This document shows, in pieces, positions 18,030 through 27,944 of a stretch of 64,000 nt of DNA. The position numbers and the translations under genes are program-made. A model generated the notes under the pieces. The model did not search any database, had not been told where the DNA came from, and saw nothing but the letters and a program-made list of their open reading frames with translations. How positions within the stretch are numbered: the first letter of the stretch is position 1; every line of letters starts with the position of its first letter. The stretch comes from Campylobacter sp. MIT 99-7217 (GTDB lineage: Bacteria > Campylobacterota > Campylobacteria > Campylobacterales > Campylobacteraceae), in NCBI RefSeq assembly GCF_006864365.1, contig NZ_QHLJ01000005.1, positions 110,452 through 174,451 of the forward strand. The letters are read 5' to 3'.

Positions 18030-18475
18030 CACTCTTTTTAAGCCTTTTTTTGTGTTTTTCATATGCATCAGAGCTTCAAATCAGTGCAAATTCTTTTTAT
18101 GCGAATGAGAAAAAAGGAGAAAATATTCTTTCTGGAAATGTTATCGTCAAGAAAGATAAGGATATTTTGCGATCAGAAAAGCTTGATGTTTTCGTCGATA
18201 AACAAAGAAAACCTATAAAATATATCGCCACAGGAAATGCTAAATTTGAGGTATTTTTGAGTAATAAATTATATAAGGGTGTGGCTGATAAGCTTATTTA
18301 TGATGTATTAAAAGATGTGTATGAAATGAATGGCAACGCCTTTATTGAAGAGCAAGGAAGCAATAAAAAAATTTATGGCGACTTGATCGTGGTGGATAAA
18401 AAACAAGAAATTTACAGGGTTAAGGGTAAGGATAACAAACCCACAAGATTTATTTTCGAATTGGAAACAAAGTGA
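18011..18475 (+). CDS. lptA: LPS transport periplasmic protein LptA
   Basis: 154 aa. A Sec signal (MVACGLTLFLSLFLCFSYAS) is followed by the OstA/LptA repeat pattern: ISANSFYANEKKGENILSGNV, LDVFVDKQRKPIKYIATGNAKF and YEMNGNAFIEEQ. LptA polymerises into the periplasmic bridge carrying LPS to LptD, whose gene is elsewhere in this window (46593-48689). It overlaps lptC by 19 bp, and its TGA overlaps the engB GTG start. Confidence 0.88.
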   Translation: MVACGLTLFLSLFLCFSYASELQISANSFYANEKKGENILSGNVIVKKDKDILRSEKLDVFVDKQRKPIKYIATGNAKFEVFLSNKLYKGVADKLIYDVLKDVYEMNGNAFIEEQGSNKKIYGDLIVVDKKQEIYRVKGKDNKPTRFIFELETK

Positions 18476-19071
18476 TTATTTCAGCTAAATTTCTTTCATC
18501 TTTGCCTAAATTTGATGAGAATTTTTCCGCCCTACATACAGAAATCGCTTTTTTAGGGCGTTCAAATGTAGGAAAAAGCTCTTTAATCAATGCCTTGTGC
18601 CATCAAAAACAACTCGCTAAAAGCTCAAGTACTCCGGGAAAAACACAGCTTATTAATTTTTTTGAGGTCATTTTTAAACAGCATGATGAAAGAATAATCG
18701 TAAATTTCATTGATCTACCCGGTTTTGGTTATGCAAGAGTGAGTAAAAGTCTTAAAGAAATTTGGAATAAAAACCTCGATGAGTTTTTAAAACTACGCAA
18801 CTCAATCAAGCTTTTTATTCATCTTATCGACTCTCGTCATACCGATTTAGAGCTTGATGAGAGCGTTGATGCGTATTTGCAAAGTTTTTTGCGAGCTGAT
18901 CAAAAGGTTTTAAAAGTTTTTACAAAAAGCGATAAGCTCAATCAAAGCCAAAAAGCAAGACTTAAAAATGCTTATAAAAATGCTGTTTTAGTTTCTTCTT
19001 ATAAAAAAGATGGTTTACAAAATTTAGAAGAACTCATCTTAAAAAAATCCTTAGGAGTTAATGGTGAGTAA
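18472..19071 (+). CDS. engB: ribosome biogenesis GTP-binding protein EngB (YihA/YsxC)
   Basis: 199 aa TRAFAC GTPase needed for 50S assembly. G1 is GRSNVGKSSLINAL, G2 is the STPGKTQ segment, G3 is DLPGFGYA, G4 is TKSDKL and G5 is the SSYKKDG region. It starts with GTG inside the lptA stop (GTGA). Confidence 0.95.
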   Translation: MIISAKFLSSLPKFDENFSALHTEIAFLGRSNVGKSSLINALCHQKQLAKSSSTPGKTQLINFFEVIFKQHDERIIVNFIDLPGFGYARVSKSLKEIWNKNLDEFLKLRNSIKLFIHLIDSRHTDLELDESVDAYLQSFLRADQKVLKVFTKSDKLNQSQKARLKNAYKNAVLVSSYKKDGLQNLEELILKKSLGVNGE

Positions 19072-19567
19072 AAAGCACAAAGAAAGAATTTATCACAAAA
19101 GTGTCAATGGTTTTTATATTTCTTGGGGCGTATTTTTTGTTTTGTATCAAATTTTAAGTTCCATTTTTGCCTTTTTACCTGTTTTAATTGGTGTATTTTT
19201 TTGTTATATGTTTGTTTTGCTTATGCAAAGAAATACAACGCTTTATGATCTTGACTTTCGCTGGTATTTTTCTTTGTTGTATCTTTGTTTTATTGATATA
19301 ACGCATAATTATTATTTATTTTCATGCTGTATTGCTTTTGCTTTGTTTTATTTTTTCTGTGCTGATTATCTTAGAACTAATTTTAAAATCAGCAAGCTCA
19401 TACCCTCTCTTTTTGTATGTTGTGCTTATGGCTTAGTTTTTGGCATTGATTGTCTTTTATCTTATGTTAATAATGCAAGCGTTAAGAGTTTTAGCGTAGA
19501 ATATCTTTATTATATACTTTTAGAATCTTTAATTGTAACGATTTTTTTTAAGGACGAAATCAAGTGA
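19061..19567 (+). CDS. integral membrane protein, MreD-like position and topology
   Basis: 168 aa, strongly hydrophobic, with about five predicted membrane segments (near 20-38, 41-56, 68-88, 88-104 and 115-135). I recognise no catalytic motif. It lies between engB and mrdA and overlaps both. In many bacteria the gene directly upstream of the PBP2 gene mrdA encodes MreD, and the size and topology fit, but sequence alone does not prove that. Confidence 0.7.
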   Translation: MVSKKHKERIYHKSVNGFYISWGVFFVLYQILSSIFAFLPVLIGVFFCYMFVLLMQRNTTLYDLDFRWYFSLLYLCFIDITHNYYLFSCCIAFALFYFFCADYLRTNFKISKLIPSLFVCCAYGLVFGIDCLLSYVNNASVKSFSVEYLYYILLESLIVTIFFKDEIK

Positions 19568-21354
19568 GAATGCGTTTAGTTTTTGCTTTTGTTATCTTGT
19601 TTTTTATCTTGCTTTTAAGCAGAATTTATTATTTGAGCATAAAATCAAATGTTTATTATGAAGAAATGGCAAAACAAAATGCTGTTAAGACGCAGTTTTT
19701 AGCTCCTGTTCGTGGTATTATCACGGATAGAAATGGCAAGTATTTGGCGATTAATGAGCTTGGTTTTAGCATTTCGATTAAGCCTTATTTGCACATTAAA
19801 AAGCAAAATAGAAGCATTCTTCAAGGTGAGATTGAAGCTATTTCTAACGCCTTTCTTGAGCTTAATGCTACTTTATTGTATAAAACTTATGAAAAAGCAG
19901 ATTCTTACTACAATCAAGATTTTATCGAAGTGGTGGATTTTATACCTTATGATGAAATGATTTCAAAATATGCCCAGCTTGATCTTAGAGAAAATTTACA
20001 AATCAAACCAACTATCCAAAGAAAATATCCTTACAAATCCTTAGCAAGTCATATCATTGGTTATGTTGGCAAGGCAAATTTACAAGATATGAATGAAAAT
20101 GAGGTTGCAAAACTTACAAACTATACAGGTAAAAGTGGCTTAGAGCGGTATTATAACGAACTTTTGCAAGGCACAAAGGGCGTTCGAGAAGTAAGGGTTA
20201 ATGCCTTAAATAAGGAAATTGAAGAAATTTCTTTGATAAAGCCTGTAACTAATGATATTAAGATTAGCATAGACATAGAATTACAGCAATTCCTAACAGA
20301 GCTTTTTGCGGATAGTTCAGGATCTGCTATTATTATGAATGCTGAAGATGGTTCTATCTTGGCAGGAGGAAGTTTTCCAGAGTATGATCTTAATCCTTTC
20401 GTAACAGGAATTTCAGTTCAGGATTGGAAAGAACTATCAAATAATCCAGAACACCCTTTTACGAATAAAATGGTCAATGGTCTTTATCCTCCAGGATCAG
20501 TTGTAAAAATGGGTGTAGCTCTTGCTTTTATGGACTCAAGACTTATGAATACTTCAAGTAGCTTTTTTTGCACGGGTTCAGTAGAGCTTGGAGGGAGATT
20601 TTTTAGATGCTGGAACAGATCAGGACATGGGGAAATGGATCTTAAGCATGCCATTAAACAAAGTTGTGATGTGTATTTTTATGAAGGTGGCTTAAGGGTT
20701 GGTATAGATACAATCAGTAGTGTTTTGGGGCGTATAGGTTTTGGAAACAAAACAGGGGTTGATTTGCCCCATGAGTTTGTGGGTATAGTGCCAAGTAAGG
20801 AATGGAAACTTAGTAAATATAATAGGGCTTGGTTTCAAGGTGAAACCCTAAATACAAGCATAGGACAAGGAGATTTTCTCATCACTCCTATGCAACTTGC
20901 AAAATACACTGCCCAGCTTGCTAAAGGCAAGGGCGTTACTCCTCGTTTTTTAATGCAAGAAAATAATGAAAGCTTAGAAGATGAAGAAATTTTCACTCCT
21001 TTTGAAAAATCTCAGCTTCCAGCCATAAGAGATGCGATGTTTGCTGTTGCAAATGAACAAGGAGGAACGGCTTTTAGATATCTTAATGCCTTGCCTGTAA
21101 AAGTAGCCGCAAAAACAGGAACAGCTCAAGTTGTGGGTTTTTCTCAGGCTGATAAAAATAAGGTTAGAGAATCTGATCTAAAATACTACTCCCGCTCACA
21201 TATTTGGCTTACGAGTTTTGCACCTTATAAAAAGCCAAAATATGTCGTTACTGTTTTGCTTGAGCATGGTGGGCGAAGCCTTACAGCAGGCGAGATGACG
21301 GCTAGAATTTATCACAAGCTCACAGAGCTTGGATATCTTCAAAAAGAAAACTAG
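19564..21354 (+). CDS. mrdA: penicillin-binding protein 2 (peptidoglycan transpeptidase)
   Basis: 596 aa class B PBP of the elongasome. One membrane anchor (4-20), then the PBP dimerisation/pedestal domain starting LAPVRGIITDRNGKYLA, then the transpeptidase domain. Catalytic motifs are SVVK within PPGSVVKMG, SCD within KQSCDVYFYE, and KTG within AAKTGTAQV. SCDVYFY is typical of PBP2 rather than PBP3. The GTG start overlaps the preceding stop (GTGA); an ATG two codons later is an alternative. Confidence 0.93.
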   Translation: MRMRLVFAFVILFFILLLSRIYYLSIKSNVYYEEMAKQNAVKTQFLAPVRGIITDRNGKYLAINELGFSISIKPYLHIKKQNRSILQGEIEAISNAFLELNATLLYKTYEKADSYYNQDFIEVVDFIPYDEMISKYAQLDLRENLQIKPTIQRKYPYKSLASHIIGYVGKANLQDMNENEVAKLTNYTGKSGLERYYNELLQGTKGVREVRVNALNKEIEEISLIKPVTNDIKISIDIELQQFLTELFADSSGSAIIMNAEDGSILAGGSFPEYDLNPFVTGISVQDWKELSNNPEHPFTNKMVNGLYPPGSVVKMGVALAFMDSRLMNTSSSFFCTGSVELGGRFFRCWNRSGHGEMDLKHAIKQSCDVYFYEGGLRVGIDTISSVLGRIGFGNKTGVDLPHEFVGIVPSKEWKLSKYNRAWFQGETLNTSIGQGDFLITPMQLAKYTAQLAKGKGVTPRFLMQENNESLEDEEIFTPFEKSQLPAIRDAMFAVANEQGGTAFRYLNALPVKVAAKTGTAQVVGFSQADKNKVRESDLKYYSRSHIWLTSFAPYKKPKYVVTVLLEHGGRSLTAGEMTARIYHKLTELGYLQKEN

Positions 21355-22031
21355 ACCAAAATTTGCTCCAAAGGACTTTTTTCTTTGTTTGTGAAAGTTT
21401 TATTTTCTATTTTTGCATTTTGATTTAGATCAAGCATATTTGATTTTTTGCTAAAAAGTTCTTCAAAGAGTTTGGTAAAAGATTTTTCAAACTGATCATC
21501 AAAGCTTGTTTGCATACTAAAAGCTTCAAATTCAAGATAAGAATAAGAAATTTTTGTGGTATTGTTTTTTTCTTGCTCTTGCATATCTTTAAACAATAAC
21601 TCAAAAATATTAATTTTATCAAGATCAGTTTTGTTAGAAACATTGATATTGATGTAATCAACTCTTAATTTTGTGTCATTATGACTAGTGGAAAATGAAA
21701 CTGAAATTTCTAAAATTTCAAAGCTTTGTTCATTTTTTTGCATAAACTGCATGACACCCTTAGTAAAAGATATAAGATCTTTTTGAATCTGCTCATCAAG
21801 AGAGTTAAAATCAAGCTTTTCTTTTGTTTTACCATCGACTAATTTTTCATTCAAGGCTTTTGAAATTTGATCCATCAGGCTTTGAGCTAAGTTTTCTTTG
21901 GTATTTTCTTTTTCTAGAGTTTTTAAGCTTTCATCTAAAGCTTCATTAAATTTCGTATCATTTGCGTTTTTGGCACTTTCTTTAGGAGCAAGCTCGCTAA
22001 GATAATTTTGCTTTGTATTTTGAACTAACAT
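21351..22031 (-). CDS. uncharacterised protein (unrecognised family)
   Basis: 226 aa from the ATG at 22031, which follows AAAAAGG by 7 bp. An in-frame ATG at 22079 would add 16 residues but lacks an SD. It is acidic and rich in Lys, Glu, Asn and Phe, with no signal peptide or membrane segment; helical N-terminus, mixed centre (FEILEISVSFSTSHNDTKL) and a Gln/Asn-rich tail. I cannot assign a family. It converges on mrdA with overlapping stop codons, and its start is 54 bp from the end of the upstream MFS transporter gene, so the two may be co-transcribed. Confidence 0.75.
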   Translation of the reverse strand: MLVQNTKQNYLSELAPKESAKNANDTKFNEALDESLKTLEKENTKENLAQSLMDQISKALNEKLVDGKTKEKLDFNSLDEQIQKDLISFTKGVMQFMQKNEQSFEILEISVSFSTSHNDTKLRVDYININVSNKTDLDKINIFELLFKDMQEQEKNNTTKISYSYLEFEAFSMQTSFDDQFEKSFTKLFEELFSKKSNMLDLNQNAKIENKTFTNKEKSPLEQILV

Positions 22032-22085
22032 TTGAAAACCTTTTTTATAGAAATTTACTTTTATACAAGCAAAAATCATTCCATT

Positions 22086-23261
22086 TTAGATCTTCATAAA
22101 TTTTTTATCAAGAACAAAAAACATTAAAGCACTACATATAAAAACAAGAGCAACAAAAGAAAAAAGTGTTTCTATATTGAATTTAGCAGTCAAATATCCT
22201 CCACCTACAGAACCTATAAAATTTCCCATAGCAAAGGCACTTTGATTAAAGCCAAAAACAAGACCAAGTCTTGCAGGCGATACATTTTTCTTAAACAAAG
22301 CACTAATGCAAGGTGTAAGTCCTCCAAGTGCAATGCCGAGTAAAAGCCTTAGTAAGATGAGTATATAGATATTTGTAGCTAGACTTTGAAGATAAAAAAT
22401 GATCCCACAAAAGATCAAAGAAATCACGATGATCTTATCAGCTCCTTTGATATCAGCTATTTTTCCTATCTTAGTAGCAAAAGCCAAGTTGCTAAGCCCA
22501 CTTGCAGCAACAACTAGCCCTGTATAAAATGCTATGTAAGTATCGCTGTGGTGGATTTGCTCTACAAATAAAGTCATGATAGGCATGACAGAGTTAAAAC
22601 CTGCTTGAATGATAAAAGTAAGAGCAAAAAGGATCAAAATCAAGACTATATTTTCTTTAAATTTAAGTTTTTTTAAATCCTTTGTTTGTGTGATCTTTTT
22701 TTCATTGATAAAAAAAAGTATGGTTAAAAACGAGCAAAAGGTTAAAAAAGCGATAAAGATAAAAGAACCTCTTGAGCCTATAAACTCAAACACAAGCCCA
22801 CCAAATAAAGGACCTATTAAATTTCCACTCACTGAAGCAGTGGATAGGGTGGCAAGTGCTTGAGCGGCCTTATCTTTTGGGGTAATGAGTGCCACAAAAA
22901 TCACAGCCGTAGAAACAAAGCCTGATAAAATTCCTGTTAAGGCTCTTAAGATGATAATTTGTTCTACATTTTGAACAAAGGCAAGTAAAAAAGTCAATAC
23001 ACTTAGTCCTAAGCTCGCTCTTAAAAGCATGATCTTGCAACCAAATTTGTTTGTGAGCATGCCCCAAATGGGTGCAAAAAAAGCCATAAAAAAAGATAAG
23101 ATACCAAAAGAAAGTCCTGAGTAAAAGGCTATTTGATCATACTCACTAACCCCAAGCTCGCGAATATATATAGGTAAGATCGGTGCGAGCTGACTAAGCC
23201 CCATACTTGTTGTAAAAACACCAAACCAAAGTATAAAAAGAGTTTTATTAAAGGTATTCAT
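22086..23261 (-). CDS. MFS transporter, probable drug efflux
   Basis: 391 aa with 12 predicted membrane helices. Typical DHA-type MFS features: a first helix followed by LAPILPIYIRELG, the motif A region GMLTNKFGCKIMLLRASLG between helices 2 and 3, and the motif C-like SGNLIGPLFGGLVFE in helix 5, an antiporter signature. The second half repeats the pattern (GKIADIKGADKI). It most resembles proton-driven multidrug exporters. The substrate cannot be inferred. Confidence 0.85.
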   Translation of the reverse strand: MNTFNKTLFILWFGVFTTSMGLSQLAPILPIYIRELGVSEYDQIAFYSGLSFGILSFFMAFFAPIWGMLTNKFGCKIMLLRASLGLSVLTFLLAFVQNVEQIIILRALTGILSGFVSTAVIFVALITPKDKAAQALATLSTASVSGNLIGPLFGGLVFEFIGSRGSFIFIAFLTFCSFLTILFFINEKKITQTKDLKKLKFKENIVLILILFALTFIIQAGFNSVMPIMTLFVEQIHHSDTYIAFYTGLVVAASGLSNLAFATKIGKIADIKGADKIIVISLIFCGIIFYLQSLATNIYILILLRLLLGIALGGLTPCISALFKKNVSPARLGLVFGFNQSAFAMGNFIGSVGGGYLTAKFNIETLFSFVALVFICSALMFFVLDKKFMKI

Positions 23262-23315
23262 GAAATTATTGTATGATATTTTTTTTAAAATTTATGTTAA
23301 AGTAAAGGAAAATCT

Positions 23316-23768
23316 ATGCTTAAAATTTGTTTTGTGTGTTTGGGTAATATTTGTCGTTCGCCTATGGCTGAGTTTGTGATGAAAGATTTGGTTAAAAATG
23401 CAGGACTTGAAAGTGAAATTTGCGTTTTTTCGGCTGGAACTTCAGGGGAGCATAACGGCGAGGATATGCATTTTAAAACAAAAGCAAAGCTTAAGCAAAT
23501 GGGTATTAACGCACAAGGTTTTACGAGTAAAAAATTAAGCTTAAAGCTATGCGAGGAGAGTGATTTTTTAATCGTAATGGATGAGAGCAATTTTAAAAAT
23601 GCGTCCCAAATTTGCAAAAATAAAGAAAAAATTTTAAGGCTTTGTGATTTTGCTAAGGATTTGGGCTACAAAGAAGTGCCTGATCCTTGGTATAGTGGGG
23701 ATTTTGATGAAACTTATAGGATTATTTCAAAAGCTTGTGAGAATTTGCTTATCTATCTTAAAAAATAA
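23316..23768 (+). CDS. low-molecular-weight protein-tyrosine phosphatase
   Basis: 150 aa. The catalytic P-loop CLGNICRS places the nucleophile at C8 and Arg at 14 (CX5R). The general acid Asp is in VPDPWYSGD, as in all LMW-PTPs. The chain is a single compact domain of the usual length. An SD (AAAGGAAA) lies 6 bp before the ATG. No partner kinase gene or exopolysaccharide operon is adjacent, so the phosphoprotein target is unknown. Confidence 0.92.
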   Translation: MLKICFVCLGNICRSPMAEFVMKDLVKNAGLESEICVFSAGTSGEHNGEDMHFKTKAKLKQMGINAQGFTSKKLSLKLCEESDFLIVMDESNFKNASQICKNKEKILRLCDFAKDLGYKEVPDPWYSGDFDETYRIISKACENLLIYLKK

Positions 23769-24102
23769 TAATTGAAATTAAAAAATATTAATTTTTGTAA
23801 CAAGAATAATTTTTTTGAAATAATTTTTTATTTTTTCTTGAGTATTTTTGTAATTTATGTTATCATTTTTAATTTTAAAATAAAAAGTAAATACTAAATT
23901 TAAAATTTTAGAAATTATTTATCTTTTATATCCATAAATTATTGTTATCATCTCATATTTTTCTTTTATTTTTAAGCTGATTTATATTTGTAAATAATTT
24001 TTAAATAAAAATATAATAAAAATGTAACCATTTTACTCAAAGTATCATAAAATTAAGAGTTAAGCATAAGCCTTAACTTTAAAAATTTTAAAGGAGCAGA
24101 AA
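23769..24102. other. very AT-rich intergenic region before the ato operon
   Basis: About 330 bp of A/T-dominated sequence with no ORF. It presumably holds the ato promoter and upstream regulatory DNA. I cannot single out one -10 element with confidence. Confidence 0.5.
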
Positions 24103-25284
24103 ATGCAAGAAGTTGTGATTGTGAGTGCTAAAAGAACAGCCATTGGTTCTTTTATGGGAAGCTTAAAAAACACAAAAGCTGTGGATTTGGCTACTATCGT
24201 TGCTAAACAAGTTTTAAAAGATATCAATCTTGATCCAAATCAGGTTGATGAGCTTATTTTAGGGCAAATTTTACAGGCTGGTTGTGGACAAAACTCTGCA
24301 AGGCAAGTTTTACTTGCAAGTGGCATTGATGAAAGTAAAGGAGCTTTTACCGTAAATAAACTTTGTGGCTCAGGACTTAAAGCTATAGCACTTGCTTATC
24401 AAAGCATAGCATTAGGAGATCAAGAGATTGTTTTAGCAGGTGGAACTGAAAATATGTCTTTAGCTCCATTTTTACTTGAGAATGTAAGAGATGGTTATAA
24501 AATGGGTGATAAAAAGGTTGTTGATAGCATGATCAAAGATGCTTTAACTTGCGCGATGAATACTTATCATATGGGTGTTACGGCTGAAAATTTAGCAAAA
24601 AAATACAATATTTCAAGAGAGGAGCAAGATGAGTTTGCTTTGCAATCACAGCTTAAAGCTAAATCTGCTATAGATAAGGGGAAATTTAAAGATGAGATTG
24701 TCCCTGTTGTTTTAAAGAGCAAAAAAGGAGAAAGTATTTTTGAGGTCGATGAGTTTGTAAGAGGCGATATTACCAAAGAGGGACTTTCCAAGCTTAAACC
24801 TGCCTTTGATAAAGAAGGAAGCGTTACAGCAGGAAATGCTTCAGGTATAAATGACGGAGCGGCTATGCTTGTGATAATGAGTAAGAAAAAAGCTAAAGAG
24901 CTTGGCTTAGAAATTTTAGCTACGATTAAAGCTACGGCAAGTGTTGGGGTTGATCCTAGTATTATGGGTATAGGTGCTGCTATGGCTGCTAAAAAGGTTC
25001 TTGAAAAGGCGAATATGAAAATTACTGATATAGATTTGATCGAAGCCAATGAGGCTTTTGCTTCTCAGTCTTTGGCAAGCATTAAGGAACTAAAACCAGA
25101 ACTGCATAAACTTAATGTAAATGGTGGGGCTATTGCACTAGGACACCCAGTTGGAGCAAGTGGAGCTAGGATAATGGTAACCTTACTTCACGAAATGAAA
25201 AAACAAAAGAAACAATTTGGTCTTGCCACGCTTTGCGTAGGCGGTGGTCAAGGCATAGCTTGCATCGTTGAAAGGGGAGAGTGA
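24103..25284 (+). CDS. atoB: acetyl-CoA C-acetyltransferase (thiolase)
   Basis: 393 aa thiolase II that interconverts two acetyl-CoA and acetoacetyl-CoA. The acyl-accepting Cys is C88 in VNKLCGSGLKA; the other active-site residues are in GGAIALGHPVGASGAR (His) and LCVGGGQG (second Cys). AAAGGAGCAGAAA precedes the ATG. First gene of atoB-atoD-atoA-atoE: the operon activates acetoacetate via CoA transfer and splits it to acetyl-CoA. Confidence 0.95.
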   Translation: MQEVVIVSAKRTAIGSFMGSLKNTKAVDLATIVAKQVLKDINLDPNQVDELILGQILQAGCGQNSARQVLLASGIDESKGAFTVNKLCGSGLKAIALAYQSIALGDQEIVLAGGTENMSLAPFLLENVRDGYKMGDKKVVDSMIKDALTCAMNTYHMGVTAENLAKKYNISREEQDEFALQSQLKAKSAIDKGKFKDEIVPVVLKSKKGESIFEVDEFVRGDITKEGLSKLKPAFDKEGSVTAGNASGINDGAAMLVIMSKKKAKELGLEILATIKATASVGVDPSIMGIGAAMAAKKVLEKANMKITDIDLIEANEAFASQSLASIKELKPELHKLNVNGGAIALGHPVGASGARIMVTLLHEMKKQKKQFGLATLCVGGGQGIACIVERGE

Positions 25285-25937
25285 TGAAAATTATTAGTGC
25301 AAAAGAAGCGGCTGCTTTGGTAAAGGACGGCGATAGCGTGATGATGGGAGGCTTTTTAGGTTGTGGCACAGCTCATAAATGTGTTGATGCCTTGCTAGCT
25401 TCTAATATTCAAAATTTAACCTTAATAGGAAATGACACAGCTATGGCTGATTTTAGTTATGGAAAGCTCATTGTGAGTAGGCAGGTAAAAAATGTTATTG
25501 CTACGCACATTGGCACAAACAAAGAAACCGGACGATTGATGAGCGAGGGCGAACTTAATGTGACATTAGTGCCACAAGGAACTTTAGCAGAACGCATCAG
25601 AGCCGGAGGATATGGGCTTGGTGGCGTTCTTGTTACAACAGGACTTGGTACAGATGTGCAAAAAGGCAAGGAAGTGATCAAGGTTGATGGTAAAGAATAT
25701 TTACTTGAAAAACCTTTAAGAGCTAATGTTGCGATGATTTATGCAACCTATGCTGATAAATATGGAAATTTAGCTTTTGATGGTACAACAAGAAATTTCA
25801 ATGTAGTTATGGCTATGGCTGCTGATATTGTGATAGTTGAGGTTGAAGAGCTTTTAGATGAGCCTTTAAATCCAAATCATGTGATAATACCCGGCGTTGT
25901 TGTGGATTACATAGTAGAAAACAAAAAGGAGAAATAA
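25284..25937 (+). CDS. atoD: 3-oxoacid/acetoacetate CoA-transferase subunit A
   Basis: 217 aa. Family I CoA-transferase alpha subunit: SVMMGGFLGCGTAHKCVDAL at the N-terminus and GGVLVTTGLGTDVQKGKE in the middle. The chosen ATG at 25284 overlaps the atoB TGA (TGATG) and follows GGGGAG; a GTG one codon earlier is possible. The beta subunit follows with TAATG overlap, so equal synthesis of the two subunits is expected. Confidence 0.92.
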   Translation: MKIISAKEAAALVKDGDSVMMGGFLGCGTAHKCVDALLASNIQNLTLIGNDTAMADFSYGKLIVSRQVKNVIATHIGTNKETGRLMSEGELNVTLVPQGTLAERIRAGGYGLGGVLVTTGLGTDVQKGKEVIKVDGKEYLLEKPLRANVAMIYATYADKYGNLAFDGTTRNFNVVMAMAADIVIVEVEELLDEPLNPNHVIIPGVVVDYIVENKKEK

Positions 25938-26584
25938 TGGCACTTTCTAAAGAAGAACTCGTTGAATTACTCGCAAAAAGAGTGGCAAAAGATTTTAAAG
26001 ATGGAGATTTGGTAAATTTAGGCATAGGTATGCCAACTGCGGCAAGTAATTATATCCCACAAGGTGTAAGCATTATTTTGCAATCAGAAAACGGAATGCT
26101 TATGATGGGAAAAATGGCTGGTGAGGGAGAAAAAAATCCTCGTATCACAAATGCAGGAGGACAGTGCGTTACTATCTTAAAGGGTGGTATGTTTTTTGAC
26201 TCAAGCTTTAGTTTCGGTTTGATTCGTGGAGGACATGTTGATGTAACTGTTTTAGGTGGTTTAGAGGTTGATGAGCAGGGTAATCTTGCAAATTGGATTA
26301 TTCCTGGCAAATTAGTACCTGGAATGGGTGGAGCCATGGATCTTGTAAATGGCACAAAAAAAGTTGTTGTGATTATGGAGCATACGGATAAAAATGGTAA
26401 TTCAAAAGTAAAAAAACAATGCTCTTTGCCTCTTACTGGTGCAAAATGCGTTGATCGTCTCATCACTGAACTTGGTGTGTTTGACTTTGAAAATGGCAAA
26501 ATGAAACTTGTGGAACTTCAGCCAAATGTAAGCTTAGATGAGATTAAGGCAAAAACTGATGCCAATTTTGAAGTGTGCATTTAA
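25937..26584 (+). CDS. atoA: 3-oxoacid/acetoacetate CoA-transferase subunit B
   Basis: 215 aa beta subunit. The catalytic Glu lies in QSENGMLMMG, the family I SENG motif. NLGIGMPTAASNYI and GGHVDVTVLGGLEVD are also conserved. It overlaps atoD (TAATG). With AtoD it moves CoA from an acyl-CoA such as succinyl- or acetyl-CoA to acetoacetate; the donor is not determined by sequence. Confidence 0.93.
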   Translation: MALSKEELVELLAKRVAKDFKDGDLVNLGIGMPTAASNYIPQGVSIILQSENGMLMMGKMAGEGEKNPRITNAGGQCVTILKGGMFFDSSFSFGLIRGGHVDVTVLGGLEVDEQGNLANWIIPGKLVPGMGGAMDLVNGTKKVVVIMEHTDKNGNSKVKKQCSLPLTGAKCVDRLITELGVFDFENGKMKLVELQPNVSLDEIKAKTDANFEVCI

Positions 26585-26593
26585 GGAGAAAAA

Positions 26594-27940
26594 ATGATAG
26601 GAAAAATTAGTTCATTTATGGTTCGTATCGTTAATCGATACTTACCTGATCCTTTGGTTTTTGCTATACTTTTGAGCATGATCGTCTTTGTTTGGGGGTA
26701 TTTTATCGTTACGCCTAAAGAAGGTTCTAGTGCAGTGATGTCAATGGTCGGTTTTTGGGGAGATGGTTTTTGGAATTTGCTTGCCTTTACAACCCAAATG
26801 GCTATGATCGTAGTAACCGGTTTTGCTTTGGCAAGTAGTGAGCCTGTAAAAAAGCTTTTAAACTACATTGCTTCTTTTGCTAAGACCCCTAAACAAGGCG
26901 TTGCTTTAGTATGCTTTTTTGGTGGGCTTGCTTCAGCTATAAACTGGGGTTTTGGACTTGTTGTTGGAGCCTTATTTGCTAAGCAAATTGCTAGAAATTT
27001 AAAGGCTGTTGATTATGGTTTGCTCATAGCTTGCGCTTATATAGGCTTTATGACTTGGGGTGGTGGGCTTAGTGGCTCTATGCCTTTATCAGCTGCCGAT
27101 GCTTCAAATATCATTGTAAAAGGTTATTTAGATGGCAATCCTATCCCGGTAACTGAAACGATTTTTACTTGGTATAATCTCTTTGTTATTGCTTGCTTGC
27201 TTATATTTATGCCTATATTGGTTACTTACATGGTTCCAAAAGATCCAAAAACAGTTGATCCTAAACTTTTAGCTGAAGAGCCAAACTATCAAAGAGTTCT
27301 TGATAAGGATGCTACTCCTGCTTTAAAGATCGAAGAAAGCAAACTTTTAACTTATATTATCGTTGCTTTAGGCACTGTTTATTTGGCGAATTATTTTTGG
27401 CAAAAAGGTTTTACCGGACTTAATATCAACTCTGTAAATTTGATCTTTTTGCTCAGTGGAATGCTTTTGCATAAAACACCTATGGCTTATATGAGAGCTG
27501 TTAAAACCGCTGCTTCTTCAACGGCTGGAATTTTAGTGCAGTTTCCTTTTTATGCTGCTATTGCTTTAATGATGGAAGATTCTGGACTTGGTGGAGTGAT
27601 CACAGACTTTTTCATTGATATAGCAAATAAAGATAATTATGCTGTTTGGGCATTTTTCTCATCAGCTGCTATTAATTTTGCTGTTCCAAGTGGTGGAGGA
27701 CACTGGGTTATTCAAGGTCCTTTTGTTCTTGATGCGGCAAAAGAACTTGGTGCTGATTTAGGAAAAGCAACTATGGCTATTGCTTATGGAGAGCAATGGG
27801 CAAATATGGCTCAGCCTTTCTGGGCTTTACCTGCTCTTGCTATTGCTGGACTTGGGGTGCGTGATATTATGGGGTATTGTATTACCGCCTTACTTTTCTC
27901 AGTGCCGATTTTTGTCATCGCACTTTATTTTATCCCTTAA
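26594..27940 (+). CDS. atoE: short-chain fatty acid / acetoacetate permease AtoE
   Basis: 448 aa with about 10-12 membrane segments. It matches the AtoE (short-chain fatty acid uptake) family, with RYLPDPLVFAILLSM near the start and AVPSGGGHWVIQGPFV in the second half. AAGGAG precedes the ATG. It is the last gene of the ato operon and supplies the substrate (acetoacetate, butyrate or similar). A strong terminator follows at 27945-27965. Confidence 0.9.
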   Translation: MIGKISSFMVRIVNRYLPDPLVFAILLSMIVFVWGYFIVTPKEGSSAVMSMVGFWGDGFWNLLAFTTQMAMIVVTGFALASSEPVKKLLNYIASFAKTPKQGVALVCFFGGLASAINWGFGLVVGALFAKQIARNLKAVDYGLLIACAYIGFMTWGGGLSGSMPLSAADASNIIVKGYLDGNPIPVTETIFTWYNLFVIACLLIFMPILVTYMVPKDPKTVDPKLLAEEPNYQRVLDKDATPALKIEESKLLTYIIVALGTVYLANYFWQKGFTGLNINSVNLIFLLSGMLLHKTPMAYMRAVKTAASSTAGILVQFPFYAAIALMMEDSGLGGVITDFFIDIANKDNYAVWAFFSSAAINFAVPSGGGHWVIQGPFVLDAAKELGADLGKATMAIAYGEQWANMAQPFWALPALAIAGLGVRDIMGYCITALLFSVPIFVIALYFIP

Positions 27941-27944
27941 CTTT